Assembly (NCBI RefSeq): GCF_030814475.1
Contig: NZ_JAUSVF010000002.1
Span: forward strand, 982,994 to 1,046,993
Length of the DNA stretch: 64,000 nt
Direction: 5' to 3'
Source of the DNA: Pararhizobium capsulatum DSM 1112
GTDB lineage: Bacteria; Pseudomonadota; Alphaproteobacteria; Rhizobiales; Rhizobiaceae
In this document: one piece after another, positions 43,872-51,425 of the stretch
Position numbering within the stretch: the first letter of the stretch is position 1
How the letters are laid out: each line of letters opens with the position of its first letter
Notes under the pieces: generated by a model
Database searches by the model: none
The model's input: only the letters and a program-made list of their open reading frames with translations
Told to the model about the DNA's origin: nothing
Position numbers and translations under genes: made by a program

Positions 43872-45830
43872 TTACAGCGCTGCTCCGACCTTCAATCCTT
43901 CGTAGACCGCCTCCTCCGCGGTCCGGGGCGCCATGCTGTCGCCGATGACATGCAATTCCGGCACGCTGCCTGCCATTATCGTGCTCAACTCGTCCACCGG
44001 CTCGTGCCCGAGACAGAGCACCAGCGTGTCAATGTTTTCAAACAACACGGGCTGCTCGCTTACGGTGTGCTGCATGTAGACCGTGCCGCCATCGCAGCCG
44101 TAGAGCCGGGTATAGGGCGTGACGCGGACGCCGATCTTGTGCAGCTCGCCGGCAATATTATCGCGGACATAGAGCGGCAGCAGTTCGCCGGGATGCGTGC
44201 CGTTGACGGCGAGATCGACGCTGCAGCCCTCATTGACCAGCCGTTCGGCAATGCCCGGACCGATCCAGTCACAGCGCCAGTCGGCAACGACCACGCGACT
44301 GCCGGTCTTCACCTGGTTCTTCAGAACCTGCCAGGCATTGACGACCTGTACGCTGCCGTCGTCAGTGAGTTCCGGCAGATAGGGTTTGGCGCCCGTCGCC
44401 AGGATCACGGCATCAGGCTTTTCCGCGGCAACCAGCGCCTGATCCACCCTGGTATTCTTCACGACACGCACCTGCGCCAGCTCAAGCTCTCGGGAGAGAT
44501 TGGTGACGATGCCACCGAACTCGGCACGACGGGGGAGTTGCTGGGCGAGCAGCGCCTGCCCGCCAAGCTGGGCGGAGGCTTCATAGAGCGTGACCTGATG
44601 GCCGCGCGCGGCAGCGATCGCCGCAGCCTTCATGCCCGCCGGCCCACCCCCGACCACCATGACCTTCTTCGGGCGGGCTGCCGGGTTGAGCTTACCGAAT
44701 TTCAATTCGCGGCCAGTCTCGGGATGCTGGATGCATGAGATCGGCACGCCGCGATGAAAATGGCCGATACAGGCCTGGTTGCAGGCAATACAGGCGCGGA
44801 TATCGTCGGTCCGGCCTTGCTCGGCTTTCGCGGGCATTTCGGGATCGCAGATCAGCGCGCGGGTCATCCCGCAGACATCGACCGAACCCTCGGCCAGCAC
44901 CGCTTCAGCCTCCTGTGGCTGGTTGATACGGCCTGCCACGAAGACCGGGATACCGAGCGCCTTGCGGAACCGCGCCGCGTCGCTGGCGAGATAGGCGTTG
45001 CGATAGGCCATCGGCGGGACGATATGCACGGCACCACCGAGCGACGCGGACGTGCCGGCCGTGACGTTGACGTAGTCCAGCAAGGGTTCCAGCCGACGAC
45101 AGCTTTCCAGCGCCTCGTCCACGGCGAGACCATGCTCGTCGCGCTCGCCGCTGCTGATGCGCATGCCGATGACGAAATCGTCCGAGGTTGCCGCCCGCAT
45201 CGCCTCAAGCGCTTCGACAGCGAAGCGAAGCCGGTTTTCCAGAGAGCCGCCGTATTCGTCGGTGCGGCGGTTGACGCGCGGGTTGAAGAACTGCGCGGGA
45301 AGGTAACCGTGGCTGGCAACGAATTCCACGCCATCCAGCCCGGCTCGGTGCATCCGTCGCGCCGCCTCGCCGTAACCGGCAACGATCTCGTCAATCATGC
45401 GCTTGTCCAGCTGGCGCGGCATGACGCGAAAACGTTCGTTTGGCGACACCGAAGGGGCATAGGCCACCGTCAGCAGACCATCGCCGCCTTCCATGATCTC
45501 GCGACCGGGATGGAAGAGCTGCGAGAAGATCCGACAGTCATGCGCATGACAGATATCCGCCAGCTTGCGGTAGCCTTCGATGCAATCGTCTTCCGTCGCC
45601 ATCAGCATGTGCGAGGTATAACGCGCCGTCTCGTGGACACCCGCAACCTGGCTGATGATCAGCCCGGCACCACCCCGCGCACGGGCTTCGTGGTAGGCAA
45701 GCAAAGCCTCGTTGACCAGGCCATCCGTCGGCAAGGTCGTATCGTGGCCAGTGGACATGATGCGGTTCTTGAGCCGCGCACCACGAATCTGCAGGGGTTG
45801 AAACAGGTGCGGAAATGCGGAAGTCGTCAT
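43872..45830 (-). CDS. Old-yellow-enzyme/TMADH-type flavoprotein (N-methylproline demethylase-like)
   Basis: The product is 652 residues from the ATG at 45830; the frame opens to 45896 but a start there is less supported. Residues ~1-335 form a FMN-binding TIM barrel (LKNRIMSTGHDTTLPTDG; GARGGAGLIISQVAG-like RARGGAGLIISQ). Around residue 345 the CIACNQACIG segment followed later by SCIQHPETGRELK gives the four cysteines of a 4Fe-4S cluster. Residues ~385-652 form FAD/NAD-binding domains (VVGGGPAGMKAAAIAAARGH). This architecture is shared by trimethylamine dehydrogenase, dimethylamine dehydrogenase, 2,4-dienoyl-CoA reductase and N-methylproline demethylase. With the PotABCD-like importer and a cupin protein, an N-methylated amine/betaine demethylase is the best guess. 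Confidence 0.87.
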   Translation of the reverse strand: MTTSAFPHLFQPLQIRGARLKNRIMSTGHDTTLPTDGLVNEALLAYHEARARGGAGLIISQVAGVHETARYTSHMLMATEDDCIEGYRKLADICHAHDCRIFSQLFHPGREIMEGGDGLLTVAYAPSVSPNERFRVMPRQLDKRMIDEIVAGYGEAARRMHRAGLDGVEFVASHGYLPAQFFNPRVNRRTDEYGGSLENRLRFAVEALEAMRAATSDDFVIGMRISSGERDEHGLAVDEALESCRRLEPLLDYVNVTAGTSASLGGAVHIVPPMAYRNAYLASDAARFRKALGIPVFVAGRINQPQEAEAVLAEGSVDVCGMTRALICDPEMPAKAEQGRTDDIRACIACNQACIGHFHRGVPISCIQHPETGRELKFGKLNPAARPKKVMVVGGGPAGMKAAAIAAARGHQVTLYEASAQLGGQALLAQQLPRRAEFGGIVTNLSRELELAQVRVVKNTRVDQALVAAEKPDAVILATGAKPYLPELTDDGSVQVVNAWQVLKNQVKTGSRVVVADWRCDWIGPGIAERLVNEGCSVDLAVNGTHPGELLPLYVRDNIAGELHKIGVRVTPYTRLYGCDGGTVYMQHTVSEQPVLFENIDTLVLCLGHEPVDELSTIMAGSVPELHVIGDSMAPRTAEEAVYEGLKVGAAL

Positions 45831-45868
45831 GGAAGTTGAAAGCGCCTCTGGTCTAACGTTCGAATAGA

Positions 45869-46222
45869 TCAGGCCTTGATCGTGCGGGTGCGCCAATCGA
45901 CGGGATCGAGCGCATAGAACACGGTCGCTCCCTCGCCTTCGTAGGCAAGTTCAGTGCCCTTCGGCACCCAGAGGACATCGCCCGGCACGGTGTCGAACAC
46001 CTCTTCGCCGACGCGCAGCCGGAACCTGCCTTCGAGCGTGACAATCAGCTCGTCGTAGAGAACGGTCCAGGCGATGGAACAGGCGTCGAAGCGAGCGATA
46101 CCGGCACCCATGGTCGTGCTCAGCTCCGGACCGACCAGCCGCGAAATGGTCGCGCGTCGGGGATCATCCCCATAGGGCTCGAAGACCCGTTCCGACCGCT
46201 TGAAATGGACAACCTCAACCAT
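45869..46222 (-). CDS. Cupin-domain protein
   Basis: The product is 117 residues from the ATG at 46222, placed 5 nt behind GAGGAGAGG. It consists of a single cupin: DELIVTLEGRFRLRVGEEVF and PGDVLWVPKGTELAYEGEG hold the two conserved motifs. The cupin in EutQ is the closest known relative by appearance. It starts the operon that continues with the flavoprotein and is divergent from the XRE-cupin regulator, so it may bind or modify the same substrate. The large inverted repeat at 46260-46312 lies just upstream. Confidence 0.82.
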   Translation of the reverse strand: MVEVVHFKRSERVFEPYGDDPRRATISRLVGPELSTTMGAGIARFDACSIAWTVLYDELIVTLEGRFRLRVGEEVFDTVPGDVLWVPKGTELAYEGEGATVFYALDPVDWRTRTIKA

Positions 46223-46259
46223 TTGCCTCTCCTCTTCCAATCAGCAAACTGCAAATCTC

Positions 46260-46312
46260 ATATTTTGTCCATAGTAAAAAAATTACATATTTTTTTACTA
46301 TGGACAAAATAT
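46260..46312. promoter_or_regulatory. Perfect 23-bp inverted repeat in the divergent promoter (candidate XRE-cupin operator)
   Basis: The arms 46260-46282 and 46290-46312 are perfect reverse complements around a 7-nt spacer (TTACATA). Each arm contains TTTTGTCCATAGTAAAAA. It lies between the divergent starts of the cupin gene (46222) and the XRE-cupin regulator (46514), where a dimeric or tetrameric regulator would sit. The very AT-rich core could also form a cruciform. Confidence 0.75.
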
Positions 46313-46513
46313 TCCGCCATAAATGACAATCAGGTATAAATCAGGAGGCATCAACCCGGCGCGGAAGAATATGGCGATTGGCGTCGGGCATGGTTCACCC
46401 AAGTGGATGTTCGCATCTTGCGGCACGGGCGCGGATCGGCAACAAGAGCGACAAGCACATTTGGCCCAATCGGGGTGTTCGCCGCCACGCGGCCCATCCA
46501 ACCAGGAGCAAGC

Positions 46514-47113
46514 ATGGCGTCTGAGGGCAATCTTGAAACTGAAGCGGGCAGCGCGGTCGAGGATCCAGTCCTTGGTGAGCGCATTCGTGGCCTGCGCAAG
46601 CGGCGCGGGATGACGCTTTCTCAACTGGCGGAGACTTGCGAACTCTCAACGGGCTACATCAGCCAGATCGAGCGCAACCTTGCATATCCGTCGATCCCGG
46701 CCCTTGTGAAGATCGCCCGAGGCCTTGGTGTCACCGTGCAATGGTTCTTTGCCGGCGCCTCGCCGGTTGCGCAGGAGGAACACGGCTACGTGGTGCGCAG
46801 CGGCAATCGCCTGAAGATCCAGTACGAGCACGGCATCATCGACGAACTGGTTACGCCGAAGATGAGCCTTCAGGTGGAGATGATCTACACGCGCCTGCCA
46901 CCGGGCACCGAAAGCGCCGAAAGCTACGCAAACGCAGCCGACGGCGTGGGTTTCGTCATCTCGGGCGAACTCGAAATGTGGGTCGGCGAGCGCCATTTCC
47001 ATCTCCATGAGGGAGACAGTTGCTCATACTCCTCCGGCGAGCCGCACCGGTATCGCAACTCCGGCGCGCGAGAAGCAATCGTGATGTGGGCGATAAGTCC
47101 TCCGAGCTTTTAA
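46514..47113 (+). CDS. XRE-family transcriptional regulator with cupin domain
   Basis: The product is 199 residues from an ATG at 46514 with AGGAG 5 nt upstream; the frame opens earlier at 46403 but that segment lacks a site. Residues ~20-75 are an XRE helix-turn-helix (LSQLAETCELSTGYISQIER). Residues ~110-195 are a cupin (VGFVISGELEMWVGERHFHL; YSSGEPHRYRNSG). Such regulators control catabolic or transport operons. It is divergent from the cupin-flavoprotein-ABC genes and probably binds the 23-bp inverted repeat, thereby regulating itself and the operon. Confidence 0.87.
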   Translation: MASEGNLETEAGSAVEDPVLGERIRGLRKRRGMTLSQLAETCELSTGYISQIERNLAYPSIPALVKIARGLGVTVQWFFAGASPVAQEEHGYVVRSGNRLKIQYEHGIIDELVTPKMSLQVEMIYTRLPPGTESAESYANAADGVGFVISGELEMWVGERHFHLHEGDSCSYSSGEPHRYRNSGAREAIVMWAISPPSF

Positions 47114-47227
47114 CGAAACGCCCGGCGCCGCAACAGTGGACCTCCGATAGTTTTCGAATATCCTGAATCCGGAAACAGCTCATACTTGTCGCCGCGCCGG
47201 ATAACCGTACCACGCAGAGGCTGTGCC

Positions 47228-47330
47228 CTAGAGTTTGTCAGGGAAAAGTGGGAAGCGATTTTCCCGAAAAGACAAACGAAAACAAAAGAATCTAGAGGAT
47301 GTCTGGTTCAATCCGAACCAGACATCCTCT
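47228..47330 (+). repeat. Palindromic intergenic repeat element, copy 1
   Basis: A ~103-bp element begins CTAGAGTTTGTCAGG and ends GACATCCTCT. It contains a 15-bp perfect stem (GAGGATGTCTGGTTC with its complement, loop AATCC). A near-identical reverse-oriented copy lies at 61791-61891. Such elements are spread through rhizobial genomes between convergent or co-directional genes. Confidence 0.9.
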
Positions 47331-47346
47331 GCGCGAATACCTTGCT

Positions 47347-48252
47347 CTACTGAAGCTGCGGCCTCTTCAGGAAGCTGTCTCGATCGGCGGATTTGACCCG
47401 GAGCCAGGTCTCGCGGCCCTCGCGCAGTACTCGTAATGGTATCTCCGCACCGGCCGCTCCGCTTTTCCAGACATGCCGATAGAAATCGGCCAGCCCGGAA
47501 ATCTCTTCGTCACGAACTTCCGAAATGATGTCCCCGCCCTTCATTCCTGCCTTCGCTGCAGGGCCGTCAGGCGCCACACTCACCACAACGACGTCGCCAT
47601 TGCTTTCTGCGGTAATCGCTCCCAGCCAAGGGCGCGGGGGCTTGTCCACTTTTCCACGGGTGAGCAAATCGTCGAGGATTGGGCGCAGCAGGTTGATGGG
47701 GACCACCATATTGATGTCGGACGTATCCGCCCCTCGGCTCATCTCAAGTTTCAGAGAACCGACGCCCAGGAGCATGCCGTTCTGATCGACGAAGGCTGCT
47801 CCGCCCCACGACGGATGCGCAGGCGCGGTAAAGAGTGCTTCATCGAGAAGGTATTCCCAATATCCCGCGAATTCCTGCTTGGCGACGATCATCGCCTCGG
47901 TGGTTTGTCCATGGCCGTCAGCAGCAAGAACCGGATCACCAAGCTTTACCTTCGCACTGTCACCAAGAACCAGTGCCGGGCAATCCAGCGGACCAAGCGC
48001 CTGGATGAGGCCGAACCCCGTTTCCTGGTCATATGCGAGAGCATGCCCCGGCACGACCCGCCCGCCTGTGGCCGTCAGCCACACTTCCTCAGCCTCTGTT
48101 ATCAGATACCCAATCGTCAGCACGAGCCCGTCCTCGCGGATCACGATGCCGCTACCTTCTCGAAGAGTGCCGAGAGCCGGAGCTGTGAATGCACCATCGG
48201 GAATGGCCGTACGCACCCCCACGACTGACCTCAAAATTCTGGCTTTATCCAT
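47347..48252 (-). CDS. HtrA/DegP-like S1C protein with PDZ domain, apparently catalytically inactive
   Basis: The product is 301 residues with no signal peptide. The fold follows HtrA: a GSGIVIREDGLVLTIGYLI block, then AYDQETGFGLIQALG, then HPSWGGAAFVDQNG, then a PDZ domain at ~210-290 (PWLGAITAESNGDVVVVSV; GMKGGDIISEVRDEEI). In active HtrA these three blocks carry His (TNNHVV), Asp (DPDTDLAV) and Ser (GNSGG). Here the positions read Tyr, Gly and Trp, so the triad seems lost. The PDZ part is intact. The protein may bind peptides or regulate a protease. A catalytically inactive role is inferred from the sequence alone. Confidence 0.82.
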   Translation of the reverse strand: MDKARILRSVVGVRTAIPDGAFTAPALGTLREGSGIVIREDGLVLTIGYLITEAEEVWLTATGGRVVPGHALAYDQETGFGLIQALGPLDCPALVLGDSAKVKLGDPVLAADGHGQTTEAMIVAKQEFAGYWEYLLDEALFTAPAHPSWGGAAFVDQNGMLLGVGSLKLEMSRGADTSDINMVVPINLLRPILDDLLTRGKVDKPPRPWLGAITAESNGDVVVVSVAPDGPAAKAGMKGGDIISEVRDEEISGLADFYRHVWKSGAAGAEIPLRVLREGRETWLRVKSADRDSFLKRPQLQ

Positions 48253-48420
48253 GTTATCATTCCTGACGCAGGCTCCTAAAGTATAGAGGTATGCACGGAG
48301 GCGAGCTGTCGCAAGTGCACGATCTGGTCGCCCTACCCGATGCGCCCAGCACTGCTGAGTGATATTGACCTATATGGGAGAAATGCGTGCGCAAGTCAGG
48401 TGCATCGGTTGCATAGCCGA

Positions 48421-48921
48421 ATGATGCCAACACATGACGGTCTTCACGTCTTTGCGGACGGTTCTTTCGAACCGAATTCGGGATATGGCGGGTGGGCGTT
48501 CGCCGCATATCGCGATGGTGAAGAGATCGCTTCAGTTTTCGGCGGAGGCGCGAATTCCGCAAACAACGAGATGGAGGTGTCCGCCGTGCTTAAGGCAGTC
48601 TCATGGATCAACACTCACGCGCGCGCAGAAGATGCCGTGGTCTGGTCCGATTCCGTCTACGCGGTTACAGGCAGCAATCAATGGCGGCATATATGGAAAA
48701 ACAACGGCTGGAAAAAGATCGTTGCAAACAAGAATAAGCGCGGTCGAACTGTTCCCTTTGTCAAGCTCTGGCAGGAACTTGATTTTCAGCTCCTACAAAA
48801 TCCAAAGGTATCGGTTGCATGGTGCAAGGGCCATGTAGGAATTCCCGGCAATGAAAAGGCGGACGAACTTGCAGATTGCGGCAGCATGTTAGCCGCACGG
48901 TCGAAAGCCGCGACGAGGTGA
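48421..48921 (+). CDS. rnhA: Ribonuclease HI family protein
   Basis: The product is 166 residues from the ATG at 48421; ATG 48424 is the next codon, and the open frame back to 48340 is not family-like. The four acidic residues can be placed in LHVFADGSFEPN (Asp), NSANNEMEVSAVLKA (Glu), VVWSDSVYAV (Asp) and HVGIPGNEKADELAD (His then Asp). The WCKGHVGIPGNEKADELA block is the RNase HI signature. It cleaves the RNA strand in RNA-DNA hybrids. It could be an accessory RNase H rather than the housekeeping enzyme; no neighbour supports either reading. Confidence 0.9.
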   Translation: MMPTHDGLHVFADGSFEPNSGYGGWAFAAYRDGEEIASVFGGGANSANNEMEVSAVLKAVSWINTHARAEDAVVWSDSVYAVTGSNQWRHIWKNNGWKKIVANKNKRGRTVPFVKLWQELDFQLLQNPKVSVAWCKGHVGIPGNEKADELADCGSMLAARSKAATR

Positions 48922-49055
48922 CCGTGTCATCAACTATTCTGCAGACAGGCGACCTTGTTTGGTTTCACCCCACCTGGACCATGAGCGGCCATCTCTTCCA
49001 CTCGACAAACGATACGATGCGCAACCTTCTCACTGGGCGAGGCGCAAGACCGCGT

Positions 49056-49262
49056 TCAACGAAGTAGGGGAGACGGATCCTCTCCATTTGCCTGACGCAA
49101 TTGTTTAATCACCTTGTCCATGGCATCCAGTACCTCGACAGTGCCGTAGCCCCGCATGTTGGCCATCTTGATGACTTCCCGTACGGCGTCTCCGATCGCC
49201 TCCTGACATTGAAGATCGCGATCTGGATGTGCAGCCGGGAAGCGCGACGAAACGATATGCAT
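49056..49262 (-). CDS. Small hypothetical protein
   Basis: The product is 68 residues from the ATG at 49262, which follows AGGAGGG at a good distance. The protein is charged (MHIVSSRFPAAHPDRDLQC...; DAMDKVIKQLRQANGEDPSP) and helical in look. There is no recognised domain. The strong ribosome binding site and the sensible composition argue for a real gene. It lies 134 nt after the RNase H gene on the opposite strand. Confidence 0.6.
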   Translation of the reverse strand: MHIVSSRFPAAHPDRDLQCQEAIGDAVREVIKMANMRGYGTVEVLDAMDKVIKQLRQANGEDPSPLLR

Positions 49263-49757
49263 CACTCCCTCCTGTATTTTCAATATTAGACTATGCTCAT
49301 TCTCATGGGAGTCGAGCTACACAGCGCAAGAAGAGTCCAAAATCAAGAGGTAACCAACTATTGGCTACGTGGGACCCTATTTTCTATGCCCGCGCGAAGG
49401 CCCAAGATTAAACCAGATTAAAATAGCTGCGTGCCTCGCGCGGCGCTTGCGGTATCCCAGGCCGCGCACGAAATTTCTCAAAAGGCGCCAGCTGCCAGAC
49501 CCTCGTCTCTCAACAGGCGCGCGTTTTCGAGTGCTGATGCATGATGACACATGACGTGGATCTTGATCTCGGTTTTGACGGAGATGACACGGTGTCTTCT
49601 CCGTCAAAGCCACTCTTTCTTGCTCCGCCCGAGCCTATCGACAAGATAAGGCGCCCCCACCGTCGCCAATGTTGGCCATCCGGCGAAGCGTCACCTGCAA
49701 CCTTCTTATACAGCGACTCGAAAGTGCCGACGATCGTCAACCCGTCAGTCCAAGCAT
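49263..49757. other. Gene-poor interval with one strong hairpin
   Basis: No convincing gene is seen in this 495-nt interval. A 35-bp near-perfect inverted repeat at 49574-49608 (listed separately) dominates it. Several overlapping frames on both strands are produced by that hairpin and lack ribosome binding sites. Confidence 0.45.
49574..49608. repeat. 35-bp hairpin
   Basis: TTTGACGGAGA and TCTCCGTCAAA pair at the outside and GACAC/GTGTC at the centre, with one T-T mismatch. It lies 150 nt beyond the ppk2 stop codon, in the direction of transcription, and could act as a 3-prime end structure. No U-run is present on either side. Confidence 0.55.
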
Positions 49758-50582
49758 TCACATTATGTCAGGCACGATATTGCGCTCGCTGTGATCCTCT
49801 ACGTAGTCATCCGGCCGCTTCTGACGCTTCCCGAGGTCGGGCTCTTCGAACTTGATCTCCTCATAGGGGATCGATTTCAGGATATGCGAGATGCAGTTGA
49901 TCCGCGCCCGTTTTTTGTCATCTGACGGGACGATCCACCACGGTGCGTGCAGGCTGTCCGTTGCCCGCAGCATTTCATCATAGGCCCGCGTATAATCCCA
50001 CCATTTGCCATAGGATTCCACATCCATCGGGCTGAGCTTCCACTGCCTTAACGGATCGTTGATCCGGCGACGGAAGCGGCGCTCCTGCTCATCCTCGCTG
50101 ACGGTCAGAAAATACTTGAGCAAGATGATCCCGCTTTCGATGATCGTTGCTTCGAAGCGTGGCGCGATTTCCAGGAAACGGCGGACCTTTTTCTCACTCG
50201 TGAAGCCCATAACCCGATCGACACCAGCGCGGTTGTACCAACTGCGATCGAAAATCACGATCTCGCCGGCCGCCGGCAGGTGGGCGATGTAGCGTTGTAT
50301 GAATATCTGGGACTTTTCTCGGTCGCTTGGCGCTGGCAGGGCGGCGACGCGGAACACGCGCGGGCTTACTCGCTCCGTGAGCCTCTTGATCACGCCGCCC
50401 TTGCCGGCAGCATCCCGCCCTTCGAAGATAATGACCACGCGCGCGCCGGATGCCTTGACCCATGCCTGCAGATGAGCGAGCTCAATCTGGAGTTCGTCCA
50501 TCTTCTTCTCGTAGCTTTTGTTCTTTTTCCTGTCCTCGCGCGCTTCTAATGTGGCGCTGTCTTGGTCCCGTTTCTTGCTCAT
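49758..50582 (-). CDS. ppk2: Polyphosphate kinase 2 (PPK2 family)
   Basis: The product is 274 residues. It has a Walker A-type IFEGRDAAGKGGVIKRL and the lid-like Walker B IVIFDRSWYNRAG, followed by EDEQERRFRRRINDPLRQWK, all landmarks of class I PPK2. The N-terminus is charged and coiled-coil-like (EAREDRKKNKSYEKKMDEL). PPK2 phosphorylates nucleoside mono- or diphosphates with polyphosphate. The stop at 49758 ends in NIVPDIM, so the gene is complete. It stands alone. Confidence 0.93.
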   Translation of the reverse strand: MSKKRDQDSATLEAREDRKKNKSYEKKMDELQIELAHLQAWVKASGARVVIIFEGRDAAGKGGVIKRLTERVSPRVFRVAALPAPSDREKSQIFIQRYIAHLPAAGEIVIFDRSWYNRAGVDRVMGFTSEKKVRRFLEIAPRFEATIIESGIILLKYFLTVSEDEQERRFRRRINDPLRQWKLSPMDVESYGKWWDYTRAYDEMLRATDSLHAPWWIVPSDDKKRARINCISHILKSIPYEEIKFEEPDLGKRQKRPDDYVEDHSERNIVPDIM

Positions 50583-51421
50583 CCCTTAGCCCTCCAAGTT
50601 GGGGTCGATTGTCCCTGACACACGATAGACCATCGAATTCGTATCCCCCGGACTTCTCGACACAGCATATAGTCCATTGCGATACGCGTGGTGTCCATCA
50701 CGTTCTGAAAATAGTTTGCCGGCAAACTCAGATCCAACAATACCGCCACGAGCAAGTGGCGCGTGATCACCTGTTGACCACGGTATAGACCGGCTCATCG
50801 TGGATATCCTGTGCCCGACTCAAACTTGCGCAACGCTATCCGCGGAGCCAATTCGAGAACTGCTTTGGATTGGGATTGAACGGTCGCGTGCAGATTACTC
50901 ATCCTGCGGGTCAGCGTTCCTTCCGCATTGCCCTCCGAACGCTATGCGTAAAATCGGCAACTGGGAAATCCTCGCCGAGCCGCTATCCGTCAGCGGCATT
51001 GATCTCGCCGCAGAGGCCCGTCATTATCGCCGACCGGGGATTGCCAGACCCGAATCTCTATCATTTTCGTGCGCAGCCCCTCCCTCGATCGCCTACATTG
51101 AGCGGTGACGACATCGCATGCGACCCGTGCTAGAGTTTCCCCGAAATGAAGGGGAAATCATGTGACGCTCACTGTCCTTTGGCGCCTTTTCCCAAGCGCT
51201 CAAACTTGAGCGTAGGGGGGACGATGAGCCGGCCGCAAACGTGTCGATTCCGAAATCGGTCAACGTATGCGCCGCAAGGTGGTCGAATGGATCCGAGCGA
51301 AAACCGGTTTCTTCAACCAGTTTCTCGCCTGCAAAGCCGATAACGCGACGATGAAGGCGGAGATTATGAAAACTTTTCTAAGAGGACGAGGCGCCGCCGC
51401 CGCTAACCAGAGATGTTCGGC
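50583..51421. other. Gene-poor interval
   Basis: About 840 nt between ppk2 and the phospholipase-D-like gene hold no ORF that I can support. Two small stem-loops are present near 51135-51160 (TTTCCCC...GGGGAAA). Near the right end a 52-codon frame (51267-51425) is described separately. The interval may hold decayed genes. Confidence 0.4.
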
Positions 51422-51425
51422 ATGA
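51267..51425 (+). CDS. Possible 52-residue protein upstream of the phospholipase-D-like gene
   Basis: An ATG at 51267 opens a frame ending in TGA at 51423-51425, giving a basic peptide beginning MRRKVVEWIRAKTGFFNQFL and ending in a GRGAAAANQRCSA tail. The TGA overlaps an ATG at 51422 as ATGA, which would couple it to the following gene. No good ribosome binding site or homologue is recognised, so it may be a chance frame. Confidence 0.25.
   Translation: MRRKVVEWIRAKTGFFNQFLACKADNATMKAEIMKTFLRGRGAAAANQRCSA

Noticed and set aside
42272..43948. 558-codon plus-strand frame opposite the ATPase and binding protein genes
   Set aside because: No domain, and the reverse-strand genes show Walker motifs and a signal peptide.
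46323..46613. Frames upstream of the second XRE-cupin regulator
   Set aside because: They overlap the divergent promoter and the true start at 46514 with AGGAG, and show no domain.
49510..49855. Overlapping frames on both strands around 49.6 kb
   Set aside because: They are created by the hairpin at 49574-49608 and have no support as genes.
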